From contig NC_084607.1 of NCBI RefSeq assembly GCF_033807715.1, forward strand, positions 20,903,941-20,967,940: DNA of 64,000 nt. The letters are read 5' to 3'. How positions within the stretch are numbered: position 1 is the first letter of the stretch; each line of letters opens with the position of its first letter. The notes beneath the pieces were generated by a model. It had not been told where the DNA came from. It was given only the letters and a program-made list of their open reading frames with translations, and did no database searches. This stretch comes from Cololabis saira (Eukaryota > Chordata > Actinopteri > Beloniformes > Belonidae). The translations under genes and the position numbers were made by a program. Shown piece after piece: positions 1-12,869 of the stretch.

Positions 1-1604
1 AGAACATTCACACCTGTTCAAGTTTAACAACTTTCTTCACACAATGTGACTCATTTTCTATCTCAAAGCAGCTCTAAGCCCTTCTCTAGATAGCTACAGA
101 TAATTTGGTTCAGTGTTGCATGTCATCCTCCTCTTTCTAAATGATTTCCTGTATTGGGACTTTTATTATATTTGAAAATATATTTTTTGTGCCACACGAA
201 AAAAATATATATTCACGAAAATAGTACCCAAGTACATACCCCTCCCCCCCACCAAAAAAAACAACAAAAATATAACCTCCTGTATTTCATTTTAATGTTG
301 TTTTTTTTTAAATCTATATTCTTAGGAAATAATTTACTTAAAATTATACTCAATTTGTGATTGGTTTACAAAGAGGTCTGACAACCAACGAATTAGATGT
401 TTTTTGATATTTTAGAAGTTTTAAAATGTTCTTGTAGCTGCTCCAGCCAAGATTTGTTTGTGGGGCTCTTCTCAGATAAACGGCAATAAAAATGCAGCCC
501 ACATGGGAGTTCCCGCATTGGAGTTCCCGCAGGTTCCATGTTGACCATAAGTGAATCGTTTTAAATGATCACAGGTTTGTGAACCCATAATTATTCATTC
601 ATCTGTGTCCCACTTAGGCAACTTAAAAGCAGCAGGTGGATCTCACATGGGCCCCCCATACAAATGCTGCCTGGGCCTTTTACTCATTCAGTGCCATTAA
701 AGTCCATAACTACAGTAAATACACCTTTGAGAATTTTTCATTAGCTTCCATCGGTGCTGTGATCAAATTCTAAATTATGTATGCAACATTTAATAAATAC
801 TTCTAATTAAGTCTGTGCAATGTTTGAAAACACGACTACTCTTATGTATGCACTAAGCTATTTTTCTCACGCGTTGCAGCCAAAGCATATAGACATGCCA
901 CATCTTAAAAGCATGAAACCGACACCATTGTTAAAGCCAGAGGAGGAAGTTGTTGCACCATATTTACGATAATTTTTCCAAGGTATCTGACTTCCTTCTT
1001 CAGAATTTCAGCTACAGCTCATACCAGTCATGAGATGTTCTCTTAGGATTTAGAACATTATCTGCAAATACGTATTTCACCTAATAGAGTAATCGCATCT
1101 TAAACTGAATTTAGTCCAATCTGACCAGGAGAGAAAGAGAAAAGGTAACTGATCTCTATTTTCTCTATTATTTGTGGACTGGCTGAGATGCCCAGACTAA
1201 AATCTGTTTACATCTCAACTCCAACTGCATGCTCGGAGCAACAAACTGGTCAGCTAGACTCTCACACTGTGATTTGTCTAAAACTGCTGGAAAAAAGGTT
1301 TGGTCGAGACCTGGCACATGTTCAGAAATGAAAAGGAGGTGGCTTTTGATGGGTGCTTCTGACATCTAGTGGCTGCTGTAATGTCTGGAATCTGAGCTAC
1401 TGTGGATTACTGAAGTATTTAGTGGTAGATCATGACTGAATCATACAGGGAGAATGTCAGAGCATCAGGAAGAAGAAGAAGAAAACAAGCACATTTACAC
1501 ACTCATTGATGATATGAGTGTTACCTCTAACCCTCACGTAAAGTACCAGAGGAGATGGCAGTCATTCACTCTGCAGTACAAGAGTAGGTTTGGTCAAGGT
1601 CAAG

Positions 1605-1690
1605 GTCAATTTTATTTATGTAGTGTATTTAAAAACAACCGAGGTCGACCAAAGTGCTGTACAGTATACATTAAATGTAGTGTAGTGTAG
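1605..1690 (+). repeat. Dispersed teleost repeat fragment
   Basis: The stretch reads AATTTTATTTATGTAGTG, then a TTTAAAAACAAC block, then CCAAAGTGCTGTACAGT. This resembles the 'tttatttatatagcgc ... ccaaagtgctgtaca' repeat I know from many fish genomes. The family assignment is from memory and unverified. Confidence 0.4.
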
Positions 1691-1723
1691 TGTAATGTAG
1701 GCCACTGGAATCATTCCAAATCC

Positions 1724-1759
1724 AAATGATGCCATCATTTGGAAATGATGGCATCATTT
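1724..1759. repeat. Perfect inverted repeat (17-bp arms, 2-bp spacer)
   Basis: AAATGATGCCATCATTT at 1724-1740 is followed after GG by its exact reverse complement at 1743-1759. Each arm is itself nearly palindromic. The downstream bases read as a degenerate QDDNA-like peptide, so this may be a transposase remnant. Confidence 0.6.
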
Positions 1760-2129
1760 TTCAGGATGATAATGCACAACAAAGGGCATAAAAACCTTTC
1801 TTCACAAAATACAGTTCAATTACATGACCCACAGACCGTCTGGATGTCAATTGGGAATTTATGGTTGAAGATTAAAAAAATAGTCCATGACCAGAGTGGA
1901 TCCTGCAAAGCAGATCTGTCACATGACCTGTTTTTATAAAGAATGACTCCTGTTTACTGAGTAAAGTTCATGAAGTTCAAAGAATTCAAGCTACCCGGTC
2001 TGTTAAAAAAAAAGAAATAAGCTAATTACAACAACTATGTTACCTTCAGCAGTTAAATAATGTTTGTGTTATGTCATTGAGGTATTGGTCCAAGCCTTTG
2101 TCACATTAAAACTGGATCCTTGCAGCTTT

Positions 2130-2396
2130 ACATTGGTAGGATGCCCCCAAGTTGGTCTGAGTAGCTTCCAGCTGATGCAAAATGCTGCAGCAGGAGTTCT
2201 GATGAAGATTCAGATTCATTTTATTGTCAATGAGCCAGTTGAACACATGAACTGGGGAGATCATATTAGTCCAATTCTGGCCTCTCTTTATTGGCTTCCT
2301 ACTAAATCCAGGATGGAATTTAATATTATTCCTCTTACTTATAGAGCTCATTATGGCCTGGATTCAGGTTGTCTCAAAGACCCATCTTTGTAATAA
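2130..2396 (+). mobile_element. LINE reverse-transcriptase ORF remnant
   Basis: The plus frame around 2250-2390 reads HISPILASLYWLP, then R.EFNIIPLTYRAHYGL. This matches the C-terminal signature of fish LINE ORF2 proteins (H..PIL..LHWLPV..R..FKI..LTYKALHG). The sequence is a short, 5'-truncated, decayed copy. The LINE clade (L2/Rex-like) cannot be decided from this fragment. Confidence 0.6.
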
Positions 2397-2570
2397 AGCT
2401 TATCGTCCGGGCTGTGTCAGCAAACCTAGACCATCTCCAGTTTTTGGGGTCAGTCAGTTCTGTTGTTTGACATTCCTTTTCATGCTTCACGTGAATTTGA
2501 TGAAAATGAATTATAAAATTTACTTTTTTTTCTAACATATGTATTGTTTTTCCATTTTTACAATGTAATT

Positions 2571-2640
2571 TGTATCTATCTATCTATCTATATATATATA
2601 TATATATACATACATACATATACATACATACGGTATATAT
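2571..2640. repeat. Compound microsatellite (CTAT/AT/ACAT)
   Basis: Consecutive tracts of tatc, at and acat units occupy this stretch. Confidence 0.85.
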
Positions 2641-4817
2641 TCACCTCCAGCTCCCATTTGCCTGATAAGGTGCTATATAAAGTTAGTCAGGTTATTTCCA
2701 GATGTTTCTGTATAATAGATGGTGAAGGAGGACACCACTATAAAGGGATGCATACAGCCTAAATTTGTTTGCTGAAACTTAAAGCATAACACTCAACTTT
2801 CTGTCTTTTCTTTTTTTTTCTTAAAGAAATAACACAAACTAAAGTAATTTTAGAAGCAATCTTGTGGATCAGTTTGCTGAAACAGTAAATAAGGAAGAAA
2901 AAAAAATACAACATTCGCACAGTTTGATGTAAATGTCTGTATTTTCAGGTCAGGGCACCAAACACGTACATCACAAGGTCACTGCTGGAACAGATGAACA
3001 GGAGAAGTGTTGGAAACTACTAAAGACCTAGCGGAAGCAGCTCCTAGATGGTAACAAAAGAAGACTTCAGATGCTTATTAAACAGAAACATAAAATGTTT
3101 AAAAAAAAAAAAGCATTTAGGTTGATTTTTCATTTTTTTCATCTCTTAAGAATTATAGTAAAAATGTCTGGGTTTTTCTTACTGAAAAGTGGGTTTATTT
3201 ATTGAATGATAAAGCAGCTATGTGTGAAAGAGTGTTTATTTCTCCTCACACCAGAATTATAATTCATTTTCAAATTAGATTTACAGTCAAAACTCTGAAT
3301 ATACACTCTTAAATAAACATTTGCTTTTTACATTGCACATTTTCCTTTTTTCTTAATTACATGATTAATTAAAGAAAATAATTTCCCCAAGTCTTTAGGA
3401 CTGCAGTGTTTGCACTCCACTTGTTTGAAATGAAGTCAATAAAGTCAGGTGGCTGGAAGAAAACATGCATGTTCCTACAGGTAACTTTTACATCAGCCTC
3501 GCTCAGAAAAACTAAGAATTCCAAGAAGTTGATGAAGAAAAATCAATTATTTGGTTTTGATCCATTTCAAATAAAATACCAGCTTAATCATGTCTTAAAA
3601 ACAAAACGTTTACAAACATTTAAAATTGTAAGGCAACAGGTTTTTTTCCCTATAGAATCACAGGAGGTTTTAGTCTTTAATCATGTAAAAGTACATGAGC
3701 CACATGGTGCTTTTTCTTTTCCTTTTACATTAATCTCCACTGAGCAAACATTACATTTTAGCTCCGAGTGTGTTGTCACACTGCAGAAAGATAAACTTTG
3801 AAAAAGGGAAAAAAAAAAAATCTACAGATTACATCTTCATACAATCAAAACACTGCTTTTAACATTGCAACTTTCCTCACGTTACACACACAGAAATCAC
3901 TTCAAAGCTGCTCTACTTTCCCTGAAACAACTTTTGTGTAACAAATATTGAAAACCCCAGGTTTGAAGCTAATTATAGGTCTGAATAATAACAAAATAAA
4001 TATTTGGAACTGTAACAAATTCTACCTCATACTGATCTTTGGCTTGCATAGAAAAAAACTGGATGTGGCCATCAGTAGCATTTCGAGGACTGCTGAAAAA
4101 GCCGCAGCTTAAAAATGACCATTTATTGGATCCAATGACTTGTCTTCAGGCTTAAATCCAGCAGCAACAGCTCCAGCTGTTGGCTTTCAACTTCTCATTG
4201 CACACTGCATTAATATAACATACAAGCACACAATCCCTGATTAACAGACCATGCCTGTCAGTTCAGGCAATGAAAAGTAAATTCCTGCTCATCATTGCTT
4301 TCCTTGGAATCTTTTGAAATAAACCAATAAGTAATCACTATTGGGAATCAAAGTGAACCTGTGAGGCTATTTTACATTTAATATGGGAAGCATTATGAAA
4401 AAAACTGATTTCACATTCATCACTCTTTCTTTTGTGACTATTAACTAAAAGGCAATGTTAGAAAATTGAAAGGAACGCATGATACATGAAACTGGAGGTC
4501 CAACTAAATGGAGACAATTGTTTGAGAGCAGAAAGACACCAAGAACTGAAATTAAAAGACAAGCCAGGAAGAACAAATTAAAATGTCAAAAAACAGCAGC
4601 TTTGCAGCAAAACTGTGCTCGTCTCACTGATCTTTACTCTTCATCATCTGCGTCTTCTTTTCTTCAGCTCGTTAATAGAGTGACTGACCACCTGTCAGCT
4701 CCCTCCAGTGAGGAACGCAGATCACCTCCAGTGTTGTGACATAAAAGGACTCTCCGTCATTCCTGTCCCATTGAAGCGCAGGGCAGTGTACACTGTCCCT
4801 TACTGTGTTCTTCGATG

Positions 4818-7800
4818 TCACCGAAATTCATAAATAGGCATACTGTGCTCTCGAATATGGTTTAGGCTTAGAGACTGATACCTGCAGAAATAGAAAAAGA
4901 CATGTGTAAGAAATGTGTTCACTTTGTGGGTGAAATTTGGCTCGGAAACTTGTAATTACCACTCTGAGCTTCTGTGGTAATAGTAGCCCTCAACAGTGGC
5001 TGTGGACTTCTGGAAGCAAATGTAGTAGAAACCTGCGAAGGAGGCGCCACTGATGTCTTTAATGGTGTGGTCCGGAACTAGGAACTGCTCCTGAAAGTGC
5101 AAAAAAGGTTAGTTTAATGATAAAAGAAATGCATAAAGATGAATGGTCACAGTTTTGGTTATGTACAGACCTTCCACCTCATGAAAATATAATCACTGGT
5201 TTCCAGAGCTTTATAATCAAAATCATCCGAGTTGAAGTTTTTGGCATATTTGTAAAAAGCCTGGAACTTCCCCTAATGAGAGAACAGAAATGAGGAAGAA
5301 AAACAACTGCAATTAAATATACCAAATACAAAGTTTATTCCTGCCACTTCCCAAAGAAAGGTAGCTAAATGTCAAGGAATAAAAATCCAATGAAACATTG
5401 TGCAAGTGACTTTCCACAAGAAGTGTGTTGGGACGCGAGCTGCAAACTTTGGCGTCATCTGCTGGTGTGCATCCAAATTGGAATGACATTTACAAATCTA
5501 AAAACTCACTCTTGTACATGCACTACGTTACTTATTTATACTCTGCTGACCTACATTTGAACTTCCACTAACTGAGCAAGGTGCTGTTTCCATTCTAATA
5601 TAGGCGCTATTCACAAAAGCAAATCACAGAGGAACAACTCTCTCCTAACAAGACAGTAGGGATGTAATTATCCATCACTCTTTATAAATACATTGGTATC
5701 ATGATGAACGATCCAATGGCATTGATATTAAATGAAACTATTGATCAGACATCAATACATGTCATAAAGTGACCTTTTTGGGCTATTTATTTTCTTTGAA
5801 TTCACAGATCACGGTTTATTTAACTATCCTGTTGAACACAGAAATAGAAATTATATTTTAGTTACCGTAGTTATTTGATATAAACTCAAGTGATTGTGTT
5901 CAACATACTGACTCCTAGGTCCTAAAGCAAATTCAATCAGGCAGACTTTGTAATATTGGCAAAAACTGAATTGTCATCCATCTAATCGGTCTAATATCGT
6001 GTTGAAATGTATTATTTACACTCCGACAGGACATATAGTCCTTCAAACTACCTCTATTTGCAGGAAACAATCACTCACTCATCTGATTTGTTCCAGAAAG
6101 TTTCTTGCATTAATTCATACATACATACACTCACCGGCCACTTTATTAGGTACACCTGTCCAACTGCTCGTTAATGCAAATTTCTAATCAGCCAATCACA
6201 TGGCAGCAACTCAGGGAATTTAGACATGTAGACATGGTCAAGACGATCTGCTGCAGTTCAAACCGAGCGTCACAATGGGGAAGAAAGGGGATTTAAGTGA
6301 CTTTGAATATGCATGGTTGTTGGTGCTAGACGGGCTGGTCTGAGTATTTCAGAAACTGCTGATCTACTGGGATTTTCACGCACAACCATCTCTAGGTTTT
6401 ACAGAGAATGGTCCGGAAAAAGAGAAAATATCCAGTGAACGGCAGTTCTGTGGGCGCAAATGCCTTGTTGGTGCCAGAGGTCAGAGGAGAATGGCCAGAC
6501 TGGTTCGAGCTGATAGAAAGGCAACAGTAACTCAAATAACCACTCGTTACAACCGAGGTATGCAGAAGAGCATCTCTGAACGCACAACACATTAAACCTT
6601 GAGGCGGATGGGCTACAGCAGCAGAAGACCACACTAGGTGCCACTCCTGTCAGCTAAGAACAGGAAACTGAGGCTACAATTCACACAGGCTCACCAGAAC
6701 TGGACAACAGAAGAAGGAAAATGGTTGCCTGGTCTGATGAGTCTCGATTTCCGCTGCGACATTCGGATGGTAGGGTCAGAATTTGGCGAAAGCATGGATC
6801 CATCCTGCTTTATATGAACGGTTCGGGCTGGTGGTGGTGGTGTAACGGTGTGGGGGATATTTTCCTGGCACACTTTGGGTCCCTTAATATCCAACTGAGC
6901 ATCGTGTCAACACCACAGCCTACCTGAGTGTTGTTGCTGACCATGTCCATCCCTTTATGACCACAGTGTACCATCTTCTGATGCTACTTCCAGCAGGATA
7001 ACACGCCATGTCATAAAGAATCATCTCAGACTGGTTTCTTGAACATGACGAAAAGTTCACTGTACTCAAATGGGCTCCACAGTCACCAGATCTCAATCCA
7101 CCTTTGGGATGTGGTGGAACGGTTTATTCTCACCATGGATGTGCAGCCGACAAATCTGCATCAACTGCGGGATGCCATCACGTCAATATGAACCAAACGG
7201 AGGAATGTTTCCAGTACCTTGTTGAGTCTATGCCACGAAGGATTAAGGCAGTTCTGAAGGCAAAAGGGTGTCCAACCCAGTATTAGCAATGTGTACCTAA
7301 TAAAGTGGCCGGTGAGTGTTCATACATTCTGTTCATAGTTGAATTATGTCAGATTTGGTTGTCACTTCAGACATCCAAATATATTATCTCAAGCACAGAA
7401 AAAGCCCCCCATAATATTTCCACTTTAAAATGATAAAAAAAAGCACAAATAAATGTGCACAGGAGACAGATGATGCATAGTATACTGCTTACTGGTTAAA
7501 TTATTAATCCTTTGATGAATACTTAATTGTAAAGAGCTCTTCTTCTTCAGGGTGAAAAAAAAATACAAGAAACAGAAAAAATATTGGCAGGACATACCCA
7601 GTGCTTTCTATCCACATCTTCATCTGCGTCCCACTTTCTTGTTAAAAAAGGCCTCTTACGGCTGATTATTTCACCAGCAAAGAACGTTGTAAGAGTGGGA
7701 TACTCCTACCACAGAGAAAGAAAAAAGAACAAGAGAGGAAAGGTAATAAAGAATTGTGCTTACATGATGAAACAGTACTCGGACCAGGTGATATGAAACA

Positions 7801-10379
7801 GAGCACCACACAATAAAGCAGTTACAAACAGTTTTCTTCTTTCCTACTGTCCAAGCTTTCACACATACTGTGTTAATAAAGGAATAAAAAAGTCCTGATT
7901 AAGATTTGTAATTTACATTTTGTTCTGCTTCTGTCATCACAAAATACAGTGAGCCAGGAATGACAACTGAAGTAACAGTCACTAAGACTTCCCATCAACT
8001 GCTGTCACTTGTTTTGCAAATGGGAAGTCAACAGATGACCACCTTTGACATCTACAATTTGATTTTAGCTGTGCTTGCATGGAAAATTACCCAGAGCACA
8101 TTAATTCACAGCTCACAGGCAGGCTGCTGCTCCTCTGCAGGGCAAACAGGCCAACAGATGTGGAGGGGCGAAAGCGGGTGCTCAAACTTCCATCAGTCTT
8201 ACGGCAACACTCTTAAAACAGAATTTGACCAGTTTGTCCGACACATCGCCACAATTAATGCCCATACCTTTATTGAAAGATATGCAGAGGAAGTTGCCCA
8301 GTTGGCAACAATGCAGAGCGATTATAAGTGATTGATGACCTCACCTTGATGCTGACAAATACAGAGGGCAAGGAAGGGGCCAAATTATACAGATGCTGGA
8401 GTGGTTTTTACGGGGGAAACAAAGAGCATCAAGTTGCATTGATATTAACAAATTACTGCTTTAGTTTAAATATTGTTAGAAAACCACTAATCTCATTTCA
8501 AATGGCAGTAGACCACCAATCTCAAATCAGTGCTGGATAAATCCACAACTTTGCATCCCAGGAATACTTAAAACTGTGCAGCAAGGGCAGGAGGTGTGAG
8601 GAAACCTTAACGATGAAATCACACTTATCTGTGGTTAGGGCTGGGCGATATATATTTAATATATATCAATATATTTTCAAACGCGATATGGTACAAGACA
8701 ATATCGTTTATATCGATTATTAAATTTTTTTTTTTTTTTTAATGATTTTGATATAGCTTATTTTGTGACAAATTGACTTGAATGTTTTATTTGAGATTTG
8801 CACAAATGTTTTGTCATTTGCACAACCGTCAACCTCAGTGGAAAAGTCTGCCTGTTACTGTCTACATTGTATTAATTGCACAGTGTATTTTAATTTAATT
8901 GTTATGCAGGAAAGGGATATTTTTTTAATTTTATTCAAGAAGCATTTTTATTCTATATATGCAGGCAGTTTATTTTTATTTAATTTGTTTTATACATTTT
9001 GATATTGTGCAGACCTCTGTTAATAAAGGTACCTGTGTGACATTTGGCACGATGCTTTGTATTAAAACTGACTTTTTTAAAGGGTTTGCCTCAGAAAAAA
9101 ATGAAGCTAACAGAGATGCTATGCTATAATGCTTTGGGGGAAACCCCAATTATGTCACAGAAAAAATATCGATATATATCGAGTATCGCCATTCAGCTAG
9201 AAAATATCGAGATATGACTTTTGGTCCATATCGCCCAGCCCTATCTGTGGTTATCGTGATATGCCTGTACAGTATTTATTCATTTATTTATTTTTTACAT
9301 ATGCTGCTAATGAAACCAATTAGCATTTACATCTACTTCTCTTTGTATAAGCTTTCTGAAAAACAACAAAACACGTGCCTCAAATGAATGAAAGAAACAT
9401 TCTTTTTACATTAGCACCTCTTGATTTTAAATATGACTCAATATTTACAGAGACACACAATCTGACTGCTCATCTTTCACTCCACTCGGCCACAGCCAAA
9501 AGTTGGCTCCTAGACCTGCTGACCTTTTTCCTTCCACATGTTGCATAACAGTGGGCATGCAGCTGACACACTTAAACCTGTGGGAGACTGGACGTAATGG
9601 CCTCACTGCTAATCTAACATTTTCATGATTCAGCCTGCTTCACGTAGGTGGAAACCGGTTTGTGCTCAGTCTCTGAAAGCATAAAAGGTCCACTTTACTA
9701 CATCTGACCTAGTTGCAAGGCTTACCTCAGTCAGGCCTTTGATCTTCAGGTATCCACACAAATATGAGTCCTCCACAGTCACATGCTGTCCAAGACAAAC
9801 AGATTCAGGCACATTTAAGTCTCTCAGGCCTGAAATCACAAGTGCAAATACTTTTCTTCCTTTTTCCACTTTGATTAGAAAGACATGGCAGCAGAATATG
9901 TTTGAAAATACCAAAACGTTGCAGTGAACTAGCAGGCAATCGTTATATTTTATTTTGGCAGGTTTGCTGACATTTGTGATCAATCAATACTTACAAAAAG
10001 AGACTGAGACAGTGTAATGTTTGAGCAAAAAACTTGAAATGCATATAATCTTAATCTAAATCTCTCTTCTGTTTAGAGATCTAAACTCTAAACAGAAAGA
10101 CTGCATCATGTCATGCAACACAACCAAAACATTTATAAATGAACATAATAATAACAATAGGAAACATATATATTTATTATTTATTTTTACCTGTAAAACC
10201 ACTTCAACGTCGTAGGAGTTGCCTTTGCTCCTTTGGTAGCCCCGGAACTGTGAGCCGCTGTGCAGCAGCGACGTGGTCACCCCCGGCTGCTGCGTGTTGA
10301 TCGGGGCGGCGGGAACAAGACAGGCCGAGGATGGGCAGGCCGAGCCGGCCGGGGAGCAGCACTCCGCTCGGACAGGCAT
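4818..10379 (-). CDS. gid4: GID4, substrate receptor of the CTLH/GID E3 ubiquitin ligase
   Basis: Six coding exons on the minus strand: 10379-10191, 9785-9726, 7705-7598, 5272-5171, 5090-4960 and 4881-4818. All have GT/AG junctions and phases that join to 217 codons plus stop. The product begins MPVRAECC and contains [57 protein letters not shown] and [12 protein letters not shown], and ends MPIYEFR. It follows vertebrate GID4 along its whole length after the poorly conserved N-terminus. GID4 (Vid24 family) forms a beta-barrel that binds N-terminal proline degrons and recruits substrates to the cytoplasmic/nuclear CTLH ligase. I chose the conserved MPV start; the frame stays open to ATGs at 10410 and 10502, and human GID4 has an N-terminal extension, so a longer form is possible. 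It is transcribed divergently from tom1l2, whose start is 3.9 kb away. Confidence 0.95.
6128..7318 (+). mobile_element. Decayed full-length Tc1/mariner transposon in gid4 intron 3
   Basis: CACTCACCGGCCACTTTATT starts the left end at 6128 and its reverse complement ends the right end at 7318, giving inverted termini of about 28 bp around 1.19 kb. A TA precedes the left end; the right flank is TT, so one target base has probably mutated. Inside, plus-strand frames give pieces of a Tc1-type transposase ([29 protein letters not shown]) broken by stops and frameshifts, so it cannot encode an active enzyme. It lies antisense in the gid4 intron between exons 4 and 3. Confidence 0.9.
8636..9243. mobile_element. 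Non-autonomous hAT element, copy 1
   Basis: The ends are TAGGGCTGGGCGATAT and its reverse complement. They are flanked by a perfect 8-bp duplication, TCTGTGGT, at 8628-8635 and 9244-9251. An 8-bp duplication with TAGGG termini is diagnostic of the hAT superfamily. The 608-bp body has no transposase; its longest frame (74 codons) is not recognisable. A second copy in reverse orientation lies at 50616-51238. It sits in gid4 intron 2. Confidence 0.92.
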
Positions 10380-10585
10380 GACGAGCGCTAAAGAGTCGCC
10401 GTCAGCGACCGTCATTAACTTTGCAAGTGAGCACACCGACTCTGAAGAGAGATAGCTCACTGACAGGGAGACAGACACTGTCAGAAAAATCCCTGAGACC
10501 AAAAACTATCTCAAATTTATAACCTGCCCTGGACTGACGAGGAATAGTACGACGCTTCATTGAGGATCCAGCTTCCTGGAATTTC

Positions 10586-10663
10586 ATTGGCCGAAAACTA
10601 TGCGCCTAGTTTAAGCATGACTCTTATTGGATCTCCAACGCAAAGCATTTTGGGAGTTGTAGT
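10586..10663 (-). promoter_or_regulatory. gid4 promoter elements: two CCAAT boxes and a ZNF143-type site
   Basis: On the minus (gid4 sense) strand there are CCAAT boxes at 10590-10586 and 10630-10626. A 19-bp sequence at 10645-10663, plus strand GCATTTTGGGAGTTGTAGT, matches the ZNF143/STAF SBS consensus (ACTACAAnTCCCAnnATGC on the other strand). All lie 200-290 bp upstream of the MPV start. There is no clear TATA box, as expected for a housekeeping gene. Confidence 0.6.
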
Positions 10664-12869
10664 TACTTTCAATTCACCACGACCACAGCTGATGACGGGA
10701 GGGGAATAAAACATGTGACACATTGAGTGGGGAAAACAAACTAACTAACAAATAACTAAATAAAACATCTGCCAAGGTTTAAGGATGACAAATAATCTGT
10801 AAATTCTAACCATTTGGTTCTGCGAAGCATTTTCCATAGTGGTTTTCTTTCACCATTTGCTACACAAAAGTACAGCAGATCTTAATAATCAACTTATTCT
10901 GGGTCGAAAATAAATGTATCATCCTCATTGAGCACTTTGTTTCACAACTATCAAAACATTTAAAATAAAACCAGCAAAAATAACATCAGAAATTAAGTTT
11001 TGGAGATTTGCATTCACTTTCACAATGAAAATATTAACACTGAATAAAGCTAGATTAAAATTTGTAGCTATTGTGTTGAAAATTTTGGGTCGAATATTGA
11101 TATTTTGAGTCTAAGTATGCATTTTGTTTTGAACTGAAATGAGGGAAGAAAAAAGGTGCAAATCTCTCATTAAATGTCTTTTACGGGATATTTACATTAT
11201 GTAAATACAGAAATGGCAAAGGTCATATATTTACTTGCGCAGACTGATACCAGCTTTGAGGAGATTTTTTCTTAAATAGTCTAAGAGGCGGTTGCGGTTG
11301 CACATAACATTTTTTTTCTTCAATCTGTAATAAACCATAAAGAAAGGCGAAATCTGAATCAAAGGCTAAAGAGCATACGGAATTGATTATATATATACCT
11401 AAAATACACCCAGAAACTGGCACATGTGGCAACTGATTCTCCTGGGACTGATCTTTAGTAGGTAATTATCATGGCTGCAGGCCAATGCACCCATCACTGT
11501 ATTTCTGTCTTTAAACAGCTGCACATTATGAGACAAACAAGGATTGAGCATATTCCTTTGTCTTTTTTGCACTTAAACACTACAACAAGCAGCACGAACA
11601 GCAGTAAAAATACTGGAAATCTTTGTTCTGAAGGGGCTAAAAGAGACCATTATCACTTCATCTGGTATATCCTCCTCCAGATTTTCCTGGGCCCATTACT
11701 CCAGAGTTGCAACAGCAGTTTCTTGTACTTTGTTATGATAAAGATTCTCTCTGATCTCAACATTGATCAAATGTGTCAAATAAGTACCGGTACTTACACA
11801 GATCTGGGATTTCCAAGGAGTCAGATTCAATTTAAATTAGGAGTAAAAAATTATTTGAAAACTGAAGTTTGTTTTCGCAAATACTTACCGGTAACTCAAA
11901 TTTATTTATAAAGCACTAACTTCAATGTAAAATGCCTTACAATAATCCAAAGTGTTGTGATACAAGCATGATTAAAATCTCGAAGTGAATAATAAACAAC
12001 AATAAATAACATTTTGTATATTCTACTAGTATCAGTATAACCCAGTATTCATGTATTTATATTTACAGAAAAAAGGAAACTGAAGCACATAATCAAGTAA
12101 AAAGGATGAACTCTAGTTTCAGAATCTAGAAGAATGTGGAAAATCCACATTTGAAAAAATGTATGATTCTCACACTTACTTTGATCTTTTTTTATTAATC
12201 AATTTTGCTGACAGTGTGACCTGACATGATTCATTAAGAAACTCTATAAAGGCATCCTGCAAAAGAAAAGTAATTAAGCGAGATGTGATTATGCTTCATG
12301 AATTGCATCAACAAACATCAGTTTTAAAATGTCTTTGCTGATATTAAATGTCCTTAGATTCCTCAGCAGGTGGAGGCGCTGTTGTGCCTTCTTGTAAATA
12401 CAGTCTGTGCTGTGTGAAGGACAGGCAGGTGTCGATCTAAATCCCCATGTATTTGAAGGACTGGACCTCCATAATGGCTCGTAAATGTGTCACTTACTGT
12501 ACCCTACAGATTACATTTAAACATCATTTTACATCTTGTTTATCTGCTTTGTTCATTTCAGGCAGGAGTCCAGCAGAGTTTCATCGACAGGAAACGACCA
12601 GCAGGTGGAGACTTTCCTCCGCTGTGATGGAGGGAGAGACAAGTCTCCCCTCCATCAACTACTGCGGTCGAGCCAGCCGTCATTCGTACTTACGTGGTCA
12701 AATCAGCCGCTCCTAAATGTTCATGTGCGCTCCTATTTCAGCCTTTACGGCAAATGAATGAATGCGGCTCAGAAACGGAAAGACATGAAGTACTGAGTTT
12801 GAGATAATGCAGTCAGATATGTTTTTTTCATATACCCATACTTTCACCTGATATAAGACGCTCTTACTG
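10664..12869. other. gid4-tom1l2 intergenic DNA
   Basis: No exon of a known gene is recognisable. The 146-codon frame at 11471-11911 is composed of unrelated low-information sequence. A fish-repeat-like 'AATTTATTTATAAAGCAC' lies near 11897-11914. DRC3 and ATPAF2, which occupy the equivalent interval in human, are not detected. Confidence 0.5.

Larger units (their letters stand above)
1..4817. other. gid4 3' flank: 3' UTR (extent unknown) and non-coding repeats
   Basis: No exon of a recognisable gene is seen on either strand. The part nearest 4817 must contain the gid4 3' UTR, because the gid4 stop codon is at 4818-4820 on the minus strand. TTTATT strings on the plus strand (for example near 3195) are possible minus-strand polyadenylation signals, but I cannot choose one. 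The 131-codon open frame at 3406-3801 has no recognisable domain and low-complexity composition. Old repeats inside the stretch are listed separately. Confidence 0.6.

Noticed and set aside
3406..3801. 131-codon open frame in the gid4 3' flank
   Set aside because: Low-complexity K/F-rich peptide, no homology recognised, and probably 3' UTR or intergenic.
5640..6000. Possible hAT-like element starting GGGATGTAATTATCC in gid4 intron 3
   Set aside because: No matching inverted end or target-site duplication could be found by eye.
7960..8331. 123-codon plus-strand open frame antisense in gid4 intron 2
   Set aside because: No known domain, no splice or promoter context. Treated as chance, although low-level coding cannot be excluded without conservation data.
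11471..11911. 146-codon open frame between gid4 and tom1l2
   Set aside because: Peptide is unlike DRC3, ATPAF2 or any family I know, and its end runs into repeat-like AATTTATTTATAAAGCAC.
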